From assembly GCA_019096065.1 (NCBI GenBank), contig JAGUCH010000001.1:14260001-14324000 (forward strand): a DNA stretch of 64,000 nt, read 5' to 3'. The translations under genes were made by a program, and so were the position numbers. Positions 1 through 11,998 of this stretch are shown here, piece after piece. The notes below the pieces were generated by a model. It was given only the letters and a program-made list of their open reading frames with translations. It made no database searches and was not told the origin of the DNA. Position 1 is the first letter of the stretch; each line of letters opens with the position of its first letter. This stretch comes from Paracyclopina nana. Taxonomy: Eukaryota; Arthropoda; Copepoda; Cyclopoida; Cyclopettidae.

Positions 1-404
1 TAGTATTTTGACGAAAATTCTTAATACAATATTTGAACAACTAATTATTTTAAGTACGGATATAACTGTACACAAAAAGACCCTAAAAACTAAAAAAGAT
101 TTCGTAGGGAGGGAGAGAGTGATAGAGAGCATAAGTAGCGGGTGAGAAGAGAAGCAAATTCAATAAAAATAACCATATCTATTGCGGAAACGTAAGGGGG
201 GATGATGATGTAGAAACATATTCAGCAGTACAACCTAAGAGGAATAAGGCAAAATAAAAACGACATGTACTAGGTAATTTTACTCTTCTGATACGATAAA
301 TGCTTTTGTTTTGGACTATGTTAGCAGCATATTGGCTGCTGGGTTTTGACAGCAGGTTAAAAAACTAAAAAGGAAAACACAAAAAAATGCTGGTCTATAC
401 AAGT
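1..404 (-). other. SoxC 3' untranslated region (partial)
   Basis: This stretch lies downstream of the SoxC stop codon and shows no open frame of note on either strand. Read on the minus strand, no AATAAA was found before the window edge, so the SoxC transcript probably ends outside the window. A purine-rich patch (GA repeats) lies at 106-155. Confidence 0.5.
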
Positions 405-3232
405 TCAGTAGGTGGCAATCAAGGGGTCTATGCTGGTCATGTCACCCAGGTCTGGAAACAAATCCGTGCTGGAGTCATCGTGAGCAGCCTCGAGAGCCCC
501 GGAGGATGTCGCTGTGCCGTACAGCAAGTCGTGGATGTCTTCCATGAGGTTGACATCGTCGTCACCAGGCTCAAGTTTGACTTGGTTGGAAATATCGATC
601 TTGTTCTCGCTGTTCTCGTCCTTGAACAGGTCGTCAAGGACTTCGAGGGACTCGTACGCGTCCCAGGACTTGGAGGAAGTCATGGTGGGCATGTTGGCAA
701 TTGCTTCCTCCTCAACTTTGATCGAGGTGGCCTGGTAAGGGCTGCTGACGGGACCAATGGTGTCTTGGTCCTCGGAGGTCAGTCCGGAATCCGACCCGCA
801 ACTCGGGCTGGACGGGACCATTTGGAAAGAGTCGTAGCTTTGGCTTCTATTGCAAAACCTGAATAAGAAGAAAAGAGAGCTCAAAAACTGCAATCCGGAT
901 TTGGTGGCAACAGCAGTAACCATACCTAGAATTACTATGGGTCGTTGACAATTTTGTGAACTGGTGGCTGTTGGACGTGGCCCTGAGGCTGGCCTTGAAC
1001 TTGGAGTCGATGACAAGCCTCATGTTGAACCTTGACGGGTCGATGGTCTTTTGGGTGAAAGAGCCGACCTTGAACTTGGACGTCCTCAGCTGAACAGTCT
1101 GGTCCTCGTATCTCTGTTGCTCCATGAGCCTGGCCCTCTTGGCCGGAGGCGTTGATGACGTGGAGGAGGCCGACGAGGAGTCTACAGACTTGTTCAGGTT
1201 GGCCTTCTTGGACCTTGGCCGATACTTGTAGTCCGGATGCTCTTTCATATGCAGCACCCGGAGCCTTTCGGCCTCCTGAATGAAGGGCTCGCGGTCCTTG
1301 TCGGTGAGCTCGTTTTTCCATCTCTTGCCGAGAAGCTTTGAAATTTCAGCATTGTGGATCGTCGCGTACTGGTCTTGCCTGGACAAAATCTTCCTCCGTT
1401 CGATTTGCGACCACAAAATGAAGGCGTTCATCGGCCTCTTGATGTGTTTGGGGTTGCCACTTAGAGAGGTTCGTTTTGTGCTCACCTACAACAATAATTA
1501 TTGGTATCATTATCATCATCATCCAGTCCATAATGGTGGACATCGAGCAGAAGCGCTCTAGGCCATGTTTGCTCTTTTCCACACTGTTGTTGAGACTTTT
1601 GAGTATGTTATCACTAAAGTCGCGACTCGCGCTAATTTTCATGCATCATTCCCACCAGGCCATCGATCGTATTAATCACGCGGCTATTATTACAGATGCG
1701 AAACGTGTCCCCAAGTTGATGTGCACCCTCTTATCTCTTTCTTTTGTGGCTCGTGCATTGAACAACTGTTTGACTTGCCACATGAAACTGCTCGCGGTTT
1801 GGCATTCATTAAAACCTCGTTGAGACGGAGCAAACGTGGGGGATCTTACGGCTTAAAAACTCGACGTTTGACCGTGCCACGGAACGTGGGTCAATATTTG
1901 CCATGGGATTGACATTGCAAACTAAGCCATGCTTGCGCAGGCAAGAACAAAGCGTTTTTTATCACGAGACGGCTCAAAAACAGCTGTGAGCAACGAGAGC
2001 TTTAATCAATGCGATTGCAAAGAATGTCCAGCGGACGAGAGGTTCAAAATGGGAAGGCTGGGGAGGTGGTCAAGCGGCCAATGATCGCCGCGTTGCTGTG
2101 CGAGCAATGTAGTAAATAATCTTTTTTGGGGGGGTGCAGCAGGCTCCAAAGGTCTCACCTGCTGTGCTGCCGGCAGATGCAGATGTCCTAAATGTTTAAT
2201 GGGCAATGCAGCGTACGTACTACAATTTGGATTCCCAAAAAAAAGTCGGTCGGCATCAAAGCCGAGAGAGATTTTGGGAAAAACGTCGCATAGCACATGG
2301 CGTTTGTAGCATTGCGATCATCATGATCCGGGTGACTTTTAAACGAGCTCGGGAAGTGGCAAGGCTGCTAGCAAACCCAAGTGCGTGAGGGGGGTGAGCT
2401 TGGGACCGTGAATCCGCGATGCTTCACATATGCTCGATATGTGCGTACTTGTCTGCAGCCATAGCAAACGAGGAGCAGCTGCGCCAAGCAATTCATCGCG
2501 GAATGGTGAGCGTTTCGTGGAGCATTTTTTATCGGCATCACAATCCGGCAGCAACGACGATGAAGACCTCGATCGCCACAAAGATGGATGGGACAAAAAA
2601 GGGTGGTCGAGCCCACCCAAGCTCTATTCACATTATATAGCTCCTCGTGGATCATCGAAGGTGGCTGGCTTTACGGTCCGATGACGCGAAGCATTCGTCA
2701 AAAATCTCACGGCAGGGCATTGGAGCAACCAACCCGTTCGTCTCTGCCCCCGGGTCACCGATGAGAGCCCGTCGTAAAAGCAACGTTTTCCCCATTAATC
2801 GCCGCGCAGCCATGGGCAGCCATAAAAATTCTTTCGAGACTGGAGCGTTCATCAAATTAGTGCGCGAGCGTTCACCCAGTTTGCTTCTTTCCCTTTGTGC
2901 CCGGCATCGTTTCCGGTGCCTTTGACCCCGGTCTCGGTGGCAAAAAATAGTAGCTTCAAGAAAAACAACCGATGCCCCAAGGCGAGCCTCGTTTCCTCGG
3001 TTCGTTTCGCGGAAAATAAAATAATGTTTGCCGTGATTTGTTGACGGACAAAAACAAGCTATTTTCGGGCACCCGAAAACAAAGAGGGCGAAGTTCGTCA
3101 AATCGCTCGGGGTCACCGTTTCGCGACATTTTCGCGGATAAATTGTCGTTGACAATGTTTCATTACCTGCACGCTGTTGTTGGAGATGACGGACTCGTCC
3201 GAGTCGGAGTAAGCCGGGCTTCTGGCCAACAT
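405..3232 (-). CDS. SoxC: SoxC-group HMG-box transcription factor, 3 exons
   Basis: The gene encodes a sequence-specific nuclear DNA-binding factor of Sox group C (vertebrate Sox4/11/12, fly Sox14). Exons are 3232-3167, 1485-926 and 858-405; the introns (1486-3166 and 859-925, 67 bp) have GT-AG ends, and the joined frame closes at 359 aa. The HMG box covers about residues 36-118: HIKRPMNAF opens it, WSQIERRKI and [14 protein letters not shown] follow, and it ends [20 protein letters not shown] and the PDYKYRPR end are group C hallmarks. The C-terminal half is Ser-rich then acidic and ends LIATY, resembling the LVFTY end of vertebrate SoxC proteins. The box carries about four extra residues, which is unusual. 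I chose ATG 3232 because exon 1 is phase 0 and its context is good (AGAACCATG). An open frame extends upstream to 3619 in the same frame, so a longer N-terminus is possible. Confidence 0.9.
1486..3166 (-). other. SoxC intron 1
   Basis: On the minus strand the donor reads CAG/GTAATG and the acceptor TTGTTGTAG/GTGAGC, both phase 0. The intron separates a 22-codon leader exon from the HMG-box exon. I see no RNA gene or repeat in it; short open frames on both strands look like chance. Confidence 0.7.
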
Positions 3233-6200
3233 GGTTCTGCTCAGCTGGCTCGGGCGGAGGACGTCGAGATGTGGAAAGCGATCGAAAGTGGAGGAGGCCG
3301 TCGGAAAGCGATTCAGTGGGCCGACATGTTGTCTTGGGTTGACGTGCACTGATGCGAGGCCATTCGCGATGAAGAAACGAAGACAAAGTGGAACAACTCG
3401 TTGCGTCGCCGTCTTTGACCCGAATGACGGACTACGGAGGTCTGCTTGCGACTTGCGTGGAGGGACGGCGACGTTGACGTCGACGTTGCTGTTGGCGGGA
3501 ATCCTCGCGCAGTTTTCCCGGACGGACGAGGGCAAGTCGACTATGCTGCTTCTGCTCTGGAGCTCTTGCTCTTGGTGGAGGTTGAAAACGCAGCAGCGGC
3601 GCAGGAGAGCTGCAAGCACCTAAAAACATCCCGGCCAGCTGCTAACGCGCAACACTAGGCATGCGCCGATCCTGCCTTTCAAACGCCAATTTGTTTCGGG
3701 CCACCCGCGAGGCTTTTTAGGGGTTGCGATCCCGAGGCGAGGACTTTCAAAACGTTGACGATGAAGCCTCGAGCCCCTCATCCGCATCGTTCGGGCCTGA
3801 GCAACGTCATGAGGGTCGAAAGCAGCTTGCGTTGACGCAATCGCGTCTCGGTATCCCGCGGCGAGAGCAGCTGCCAGCTTGCCGGTCAGGCGCTCAGCTC
3901 GGCTGGGACGCGCGTTAGAGCGGTCACTTTTACTTTTTGAGCGTCGCTTTTGCAACCTCCTCTTTTAAATGCCCCTTTTCTTGAAATCCCTTTAAGAAAC
4001 GTCCTTTTGTCCGGCCACCGGGAGCTATGTCAAAAATGTCATTATTCGCGGTCGCCCCTCGGATCCAATCCTTTTTAGACTTTCTCAACGGCCGAGGCGT
4101 TGGTGGGAGATTTCAACGGATTGACCGCGATGATCGTGATGGCCGTCTTGGGAGCGTTCAAATCGTAAAATCGCAAAAAGGGCGTGCATCGGTGACAAGG
4201 TGGGGCTGATGATTCTCCCGGGACGCGATTGATCGACCGCGTTTTTTGGCGTATCGGTCGACGCCTAAAGTTAACCCTGAAGCAGCTTGTCCTAGCTGTA
4301 CATGTAGTCGCGTAGCGGGTCGGACTCTTCCCTAGCTGTCTACTTTGTCTGCATCTGCTCCTCGCCCATGCCATGGCCCCCCTCAATTCATGTTCAAACT
4401 CAAATTTTTTCCTCCGCATGCCGTCGTCCACGAGGGCCATAAACCCTCGGAAAATCATGATTTACCGGCCTCGCGTCAACCCAATCAAAACCGGCCCATA
4501 AATTTCCGTCGTCCAAGGCCGATGACCCTTAAATGAACTTTTTTTTCCCGTCATTAATGAGCATCATCGGCGCATGAGTCGGCGGTGCACGCCCCTGCAA
4601 ATATGCTAAATAAATCCTAGCCACCGAGGAGCGAGGAAAGCGTGATGCGAACGCCGCAATAAATGGAAAAGTCGGCATCTGCCCCTCGAAAGCTGCTCGC
4701 ATGCTCGCAGCCACGATTGTGGCGGGAGTCGTGGATCAAAAAATGGTTGTTGCCCCCTTACATGATGAAGAAGAACATTGAACTTGAGGAACGACCGGAG
4801 GTTCAACGAACTAACTTTGCGGTGCGGCCTGAAACGACGATGAATAAGCCGTAAATTGCGCTTTTGCGGGGCCGCCGGCTTCGCGTTAGCAGTTGCCTGG
4901 GCTGATGCCTGGCCCTGGCCTCCCGCCACAAAGCACGCTGGGACAAACCTGAATCCCGAATGAGCGCAAAAAAAAAGAAAAAAATATTATCGAGCCATTC
5001 CAGTTTTGCCACTTTCGTTGAACCGAGGTAATCGACGCGATTGCGTTTTTGATGCCCACCGTGCTTCCTTCTGCGGCGCAGCCAGGCAAGCGGGCGCGGG
5101 CTCAGCATCGGGCTGGGAATGCCTCAAGGCATTGTTGGCAACAATTCTTGGGTTGGAATGGATGGGGCCATGCCTGCACTCCGCCGATTGCATCCTGCAC
5201 CTCACGGTTCATGGCCATGCCATACCCGGGGTTGTATATTAAAGTCACAGATTTTCAAAGCCTCCAACGCTGACAGGAAATGGACAAGGGTCCAATTAAA
5301 CGCTTCCGATGCGGGCTGCGGCCGAATTTCCCACCTTTACGCGCGAACTGCAAACGAACGGAGGATAGCGGTGCGATATGAAAAAAAATCAATCTCGGCG
5401 CTGTTTTTTGGGACGATTCAAAACTGTGGGAAAATTGGCTCAAAAATCCGCCCTTTCTCGGCGTGGCCCCAAAATTGCGGCAGACACGAAACTTTTTTGC
5501 CTACGGTGCATGCACATTTATACACGCGCTTTTTATTGCCCGGTCGGCTTCACAGCTTGATATTGCAAGCTGAAACTCGAAAAAAGCTCCAAAATGGAAA
5601 TGGCCCGGGGTCGCTTTTCACGGGAATATTGATTGATTTTTTGGCATGGAACTAATTGAGATTAGCGGCAAAAAAGCCGATATCTTACAAAAGACCTCAC
5701 AAGCAAAATTAGAATCTTAATTGCGCATTTGCATGAGAGAAGGTTTGAGAGTTCAACGTTTGAGAACCAGAGATAGGCATGCCAACATGATTTGCGATAT
5801 CGTCTTCTTTTCCTCATTTTTTGGCCATGAGGTTTTTTTAAGTGATTTTGCTCCCATTACTTCTTGAAATGCAAATTTGCGACATTTCCACCCCGCCATT
5901 GGTGTACGTACATTAGCATAATCACTCGAGAAAAAAGAGCCAAGCCTTTTTTCACGCCGACTCCATAAAACCTGATCGCCAATACAACACCCGCAGAATA
6001 CGCGCAGTCCTCCTGTAATGTGTAGCTTACATTAAATGCATTTAAATTTCTTCTTCCCAGGCTGCTCAAAAAAGTTTGGTTGTTGTGAATGTCCCCTCTA
6101 CTGTAGTCGTATGATTCCTTTGTGTATTCCGTTGAACTCATTTCAATGAATAGAGGCCACAGCGGAGCAACAGCGCTCGAAAAACCACTCGCGCAACTCG

Positions 6201-8830
6201 TATTTTTCATTTCGAATGTCTGCTGATTTCAGCTGATGAGCTCTCAATTTAGCTGAGCTGGCCAATTTCATGTTTTCGTTTGAATGTGGCCTTTAAAGGA
6301 CTAAATATGGCCACTAGCAATTTAAAATCCAATCTTAATTGCAACATGCTAAAATTAACCCACGCGGATCACCCGAAGATATTGAAAACATGGTTGTCCC
6401 CGCTGTGCTCGAGCATTCTCCGATGGTTGTTGTTCACGCTTCTTTAGTTAGCTTTTGGTTTAGGATTGCATTAGTGGGGGAACCCAGCTTTGCCCCAGCT
6501 ATATGGATGGGGGAGGAGGGATCGAGCCTGGGTCTGTCACAAACAACCCTGCTGAATGGCATTCATGCAGAAGGCAGTTAAAGCCTGCCAATTTTCCAAA
6601 CTATTACAATAACGATCAACAGTTTGGTATACTACCATTCCCCCCAGCAGAATAATGCTCACATCGAACGGGGGCGTGGAATAAGGGTCAACGCGGGGGT
6701 CAATATTCGGCTCTTTCTCCCAACAGCATGCATTTTTCTGTCTCGTCAAAAACAGGCTTGATTTTTTGAGGCCTGATAATCGATTGGATCGATTGCATGC
6801 ACCCGATGATGCACTTCTTTTGAAAAAAAACTTGCTTGTATTTTGGGTCAACTTGTTTGCCGTCTCTCTCCCCCATAAAGCTGAAGCTTAGTTAATATTT
6901 ATCGTTTTAGCAATCAGATAACTAAAAGGGGTCTCAAAAGCAACACCTGCTCAATGTGTAACCAAGCCAGGTCATGCATATACACTACTCACGTAACAGC
7001 ATTCTTTAAAATTCAACTGCCTCGAACAATTAGTGAAAAAAGCCTGACCTTCAGACTGTCCATTTGATGATGCTAATCCAGGCTCAGACGAGTAAAAAGA
7101 GAAGAAAATTGGTCAAGCGCGTTTTTAAAAACTTGTCTCGAGTCCCTCAGAAAAGTAGATCGAATTTCCAAGATTGTGTTGGGACTTGAACACGTGTTGC
7201 CTTATAATGTTTCTTGCATTCAAGAGCTACATAGAAGGAGGCCAAGTTTTAACGAATTTTCCGACAACAGCCACCATCACCACGATGATAACAAAGGTGA
7301 GGCTGGTTTATGGCTCATGTGTAGCAGCTTCGGCAATGGCAGCAACATGTTGCAGAAAGACCAAGGGTATATGGATCTGAACGGACACGCATTCCTGGGA
7401 AGATTTCCACAGCATTATCTAATCCCTGCTCGAAAAAAATGTACGACTACGTACTACCACGTATATGGCAGAGCTGGCTGCAAAACAACACGGTTCAATC
7501 ACCATATAATCTAATGATAAAAGTGCGCACTCATCTTTTGCCATCATGGACCTATAGGTTAGGGGCCCCAAAGCCGCGGTTATCTTTTTTATGCTGACGC
7601 ACACTGGGGGAAAGGGGCGCTCAAACCCTCCTCGCTGAATTCCTCATTTTGACCCAGTCTGACCTGAAATATTTTTTTTCCATTAAAGTCGTGGGCTGAT
7701 TTTTTTTGCGGTTACTTCGACGCCAGATTAGGATCATTACTACAAATGAATTATAAAGCCTTGGAATCTGGAATTCCTTTTCTGCTCCATAACAGATGCT
7801 TGAAGACGACTTTTTCAAGAGCTACATAATTGCTCAAAAACGTGAGGCTCTTTGTCTACCAAGACATATGGTGTTATGGCAGAGGACACATTTTGAAGCT
7901 TGCGGTATGACATGTTTCCAATTTATTATGGATAATTGCTGATGGCAGTAAACTGGAAAACATAAACTTGGTTACCTTCCACCAAGATAGTCCAATGCTC
8001 AAGATTGATTGTTTTCTCGCGTTATGATATGTTCCATACATATATTTTGTTGTCCTGCTACCTTCGCTGGGCTCAAAAAACGGTCGATTTTGAGATGGGC
8101 ACCATATAGTAGTAGTAGTGTGTTATGAGCTGGCTGCTTCATCGAAATTACATTCCTTTGTTGAGGATGCCTGGGTGTAGAGCCTTTCAGCAAATTGAAG
8201 ATCATGACTGAGCCAAGGTAGCAGCAGGTTATTGCCGTCAAGTACGTAGTGCTCAGGCTATAATTAAGCAAGAGACGACGATGAGGTGCATGCTCATAAA
8301 ATCCTCAAGTTCATTAAGAAAGGAAAAACCAGCTCTCTTGGCTGCTGCTGCGCTGGAGAGCTTGAGCCAGCTCCCATAACTATGGTGGAATAAGGGGTCA
8401 CCAGCCAGTTTCATCAGGGGGCCGCGACTATCCTAGGCAAGTCGTGTCATGTTCACATAAAAATGGATGGCCCAGCTCAAGATTGAAAAAAAAGAGACCC
8501 TACTTAGCTGTGCCACACTGGCAACAGGTACGCACTGTGGCCGAAACGCCCCAAAAAAGATTCACGCGCTAAATTAAATTATTGTGGCCCAGTTATGCCC
8601 AGTATTTTGATGATGGGAAAATCCCAGCGAGAAATTGGCCAGGTTTGCCTCAGCGTGCATTTAGGCAGCAGCTATGATCTTCCAGCTTGCAACGGTACAA
8701 GGAGAGCTCAAAAATGTGGTCCGTCCGGGAAAAAGGCGCGTAGAAAATTGCGGTCAAATTCTTTTCCCAAGAAGAAGACTGACTGGCCGAGGAGCAACAG
8801 CAGCGGGCCAAAGTCAGAAAAGCAGCTCTC

Positions 8831-8838
8831 TATATAAG
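8831..8838 (+). promoter_or_regulatory. Candidate TATA box
   Basis: The site reads TATATAAG and sits in a locally G+C-richer stretch. About 110 bp downstream, ATG at 8946 opens only an eight-residue peptide (MGKSSNYY, stop at 8970-8972). A non-coding RNA promoter, a 5' exon of an unseen gene, or chance are all possible. Confidence 0.25.
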
Positions 8839-11782
8839 TGAGGCAGCTATAGGAGTTGGAAGACCCGCGCCAAAAATCCACAAGCAAGCAGGGAAAGAAG
8901 AAGAAAATAGCCAGGCCAAACAAAGAGGAAGACGGTCATTACAACAATGGGGAAAAGCTCAAACTATTATTAAGTCCAAAGTCATTCATGAAGGATGAGC
9001 CAGAAGTTTGACAAGAAATTGACGAAAAACCACCCAATTAGCAGACTTCCTGGAAGCTTTCCTGCAGGCTTCTTTTCATCATACTAGCTAGTGAACTTTT
9101 ATCTTTGAAAGGCCACAAACTTCTGGATGCATGGAGTCGGCCGGGGATTTTAGAATGGCAGATGAGGCTTTTTTTGGCTTGGCCCTCATTGTGCTTGAGA
9201 ATCCAGAGGAAATTAGATCAGCAGCCTGGCATATATAGCTGTATGCTTCTACATGTATTCCAGCAAAAAAGGGTGCTCTTTGTGTTGGTGCAGGCCCCTC
9301 CCTTCGTTTTCCTGAGTCATTGTCACTTCCAGTTGGAGTCATCGTGATCATGGCAAAAATCTACCTTTTCAGCGTACACACACACAGCCTGAAAAGCTGA
9401 AAAAAGCTGCAAGTATCTTGGTCCACCTAATTATGGCCATGTCAGGTGGGGATGTCAGTTGGACGGGAAGATTATGATTTGATGCTCAATTCTTTACCAG
9501 AATTCGACTATGATAAATTAGCCAAAGCCATTTTGGGCCATTGCGTAGAGCTTAGAAATATGACCATGAAAAAGGCACCAACTTTTCAAATCGGCTACAC
9601 ATGTCAATGATGGGGCCATTTTAGCATAAAAATCCAATTTTTTTCACTGCTCGAAACATAATCCTCGACATTTCGAATGGTGGGGAGCAAAATAGGCGAA
9701 AATGGACAATTTTGCATAATTTTCCTGAACAGAGCCTTTAGGAAAGAGAGCCATTTAGAGCAATTTTCTCTCTCTCTATGAATGGCTTTCTTACACATAA
9801 TTATGGGCTATTGGCAACAAACTAAGCTCCATTCATTTTTTGGGGCTGCTACAACACAATGTTGGCAATTAGGAGTCAAAGTTTGCACAGTCATCTCTTT
9901 CCCATCACGAGGAAATGTCAGTGGGCAAATAAAATTCAATTAAAAGTCATACAATATGGTTTTTCAGCCGTGTGAATTGTCCTTTGCGGATGTTATCACA
10001 AAATGGACCAGCATGTAGCATTACATGTCGAACAAGGCTTTTTTAGCGTGGACACATCGGGACGGGCCACCAAAGGAGTCCGAAAAAATAGTCCCAATTC
10101 CAGGATGATCTGAAAAAAGGAGCCGTGAAATGAGTACAATGGCCTGTTTCCTCTTCTGAAATTCTGACCTTGTGGGTGTCTGTTAGTAGCCATCAAGATA
10201 TGGCAAGCGCAATATTATTTTTCAAAAGGCCACCATTCCCCGATATTCCTTTTTGGCATGAAAAAAATAGCAAAAGGCGTTTCTCCCGGAAAAAAGCCAT
10301 CTAGTTTGAAATTACGAAAAATAGAGGAGATTGGCTGACTACACACGGAAAAGATCTATTAATTTCCAATGATGCACAACTGGGATGCGTTCACAGTGGG
10401 AAGTGATGACCTACAAGCTTTCAACCATGCAACGCGAGTCAAAAAATAGGTCAGCACCACTTATTATAGAAAGGTTTCACCAATTTCAGGCTGTGGAGAA
10501 CGCAATTATATGGCAGCGCATAAACATTTATGGCCAACTGAAGCCCGAAAATCGCCTGAAATGGCAAAATGCGCTTCCCTAAGCTTGGAAACGTTAATTA
10601 TTTCCCACATCATCATTGGTGGCATGTACGTACCATATCCTTAGAACCACCTAATTGGATATTGCGGTAAAAAAGTAGATTTGGAGATAGAGGGGGAGCA
10701 TCATCCTATTTTTTGACATATTTCATCAGTTTGTTTTTGGCCGGATAATGCACCTCCGGTCGTTACCGGAAAGGCTTTTCAGGGTTGGCACGCGTTATTT
10801 AGCCACTCGAGTCAATGAAACACGCCAATTTGGAATTGGCCAGGTGCGAGCTTTAACCACCATCATCCCCCTCTATACAGCCTGTCCCGCTTCATTTGGC
10901 TACCCCGTGAGCAGCGATAATGGAATTTTAAATCGGACTGACTGTGCATAATGGCGTACAAAGGAGGAAAAGCCACGCCACGCCGGATAAATTTAGCATC
11001 AGCCTTATGGCTGCTGCTGCTACACGAGGGGGAAAGCACTACTTAAAATGTCATTAAGGACAGCCCATCATTAGCACTTTGAAGGTTCTTTCCTTCACTT
11101 TTTTCCATTCTTGCCAAACGCTGGTTGTTCTTAAAAAAAGGGTGCTTTTGCTTACCTCTTCCTGATTAGCATATCAAAGGATTTGCATCAATGGAAACAA
11201 CGCTCAAGTTGCAATACTTCTGCTTATTTTCAGGTTGCGTGATTTTAGTCGCGCATGTTCCGCAAAAGTGGCGGGAAACGGCCTGCACGGAGCTCGCCCG
11301 AAACCTGGGGTCATAAAACTCTAGATTGCTGCTAACGGGCACTTCTTCTGGTAGAATTTCTGAAACTGGAAGAAATTAGGTCAAACAAAACAACAGGGCG
11401 ATAGATAGATACTGTCACCCTCCAATATGCTGCCGCTAAAGTTCTGCTGGACGCAACACTGTCCCCATTCACGGGTATTGAGTCAAAAGAAAAACCTCAT
11501 TTTTCAATTATTGCATTCACTTTCAGTAGTTGCAAGGAGACTTGGACTATGATTTTGGAGAAGAAAAACATTTTTCATTTCTATTATCAGAATTCCAACT
11601 TTTTTCTCTGCGTTCCCCATGTCATTTTTTGGGGCCACCAAGAAACATATCCATTGCATTTGGCTTCTAGCTGCGCAGACGTGATCAGAATATGAATTCA
11701 AATGTCAGAGTGGGGAATGATGATGACACAATTTAATTGGGAAAAGCTTGCCTCGAGCTTTGATTAATGCCAAATCATATCT

Positions 11783-11791
11783 AGATGGCGC
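11783..11791 (+). promoter_or_regulatory. CTCF-like core
   Basis: The site reads AGATGGCGC within CTAGATGGCGCT. This matches the core I know for insect CTCF (AG, purine, T or G, GGCGC). It is one of eight such cores in the window and pairs with an inverted copy at 11990-11998. Confidence 0.4.
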
Positions 11792-11825
11792 TGCACTCGT
11801 ACACAGAGGGCACTTCAGATCAAAA

Positions 11826-11833
11826 TGACGTCA
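11826..11833 (+). promoter_or_regulatory. Palindromic cAMP-response element (CRE)
   Basis: The site is a perfect TGACGTCA palindrome, the full CREB/ATF binding site. It lies 3 bp before an E2F-like site and about 35 bp inside the left CTCF-like core, which is what makes it more than a chance octamer. Confidence 0.4.
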
Positions 11834-11836
11834 TAA

Positions 11837-11854
11837 TTTGGGCGCGAATAAAAG
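11837..11854 (+). promoter_or_regulatory. E2F-like site followed by TATA-like AATAAAAG
   Basis: TTTGGGCGCGAA (11837-11848) fits the E2F/DP consensus and runs straight into AATAAAAG (11847-11854), a possible weak TATA element. With the neighbouring CRE it resembles a compact core promoter. No convincing coding exon lies just downstream, so a non-coding transcript or enhancer is as likely. Confidence 0.35.
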
Positions 11855-11989
11855 CGGGTGCATGATTTCATCAACGCGGGCTGGCGTTTCAACCTCGCAC
11901 ATTGTGTGTGTTAACGGATGACAGATTCCGCAATGGGCCGTTTGATTCCGAAAAAAGCCCACAAACAGAGTTATTTCAGAATGCAACTA

Positions 11990-11998
11990 GCGCCATCT
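11990..11998 (-). promoter_or_regulatory. CTCF-like core, inverted
   Basis: On the minus strand the site reads AGATGGCGC. It faces the copy at 11783 with about 200 bp between them, bracketing the CRE/E2F cluster. Confidence 0.4.

Noticed and set aside
387-866. 159-codon plus-strand open frame
   Set aside because: It is the antisense shadow of the SoxC acidic C-terminal exon and shows no domain.
6518-6528. B-box-like GGCTCGATCCC on the minus strand, and a similar one at 7181-7191
   Set aside because: Each is one base off consensus and I found no convincing A box at the right distance, so I did not call tRNA-like units.
7176-7514. 112-codon plus-strand open frame with a His run
   Set aside because: Low-complexity, no family resemblance, and no splice or promoter support.
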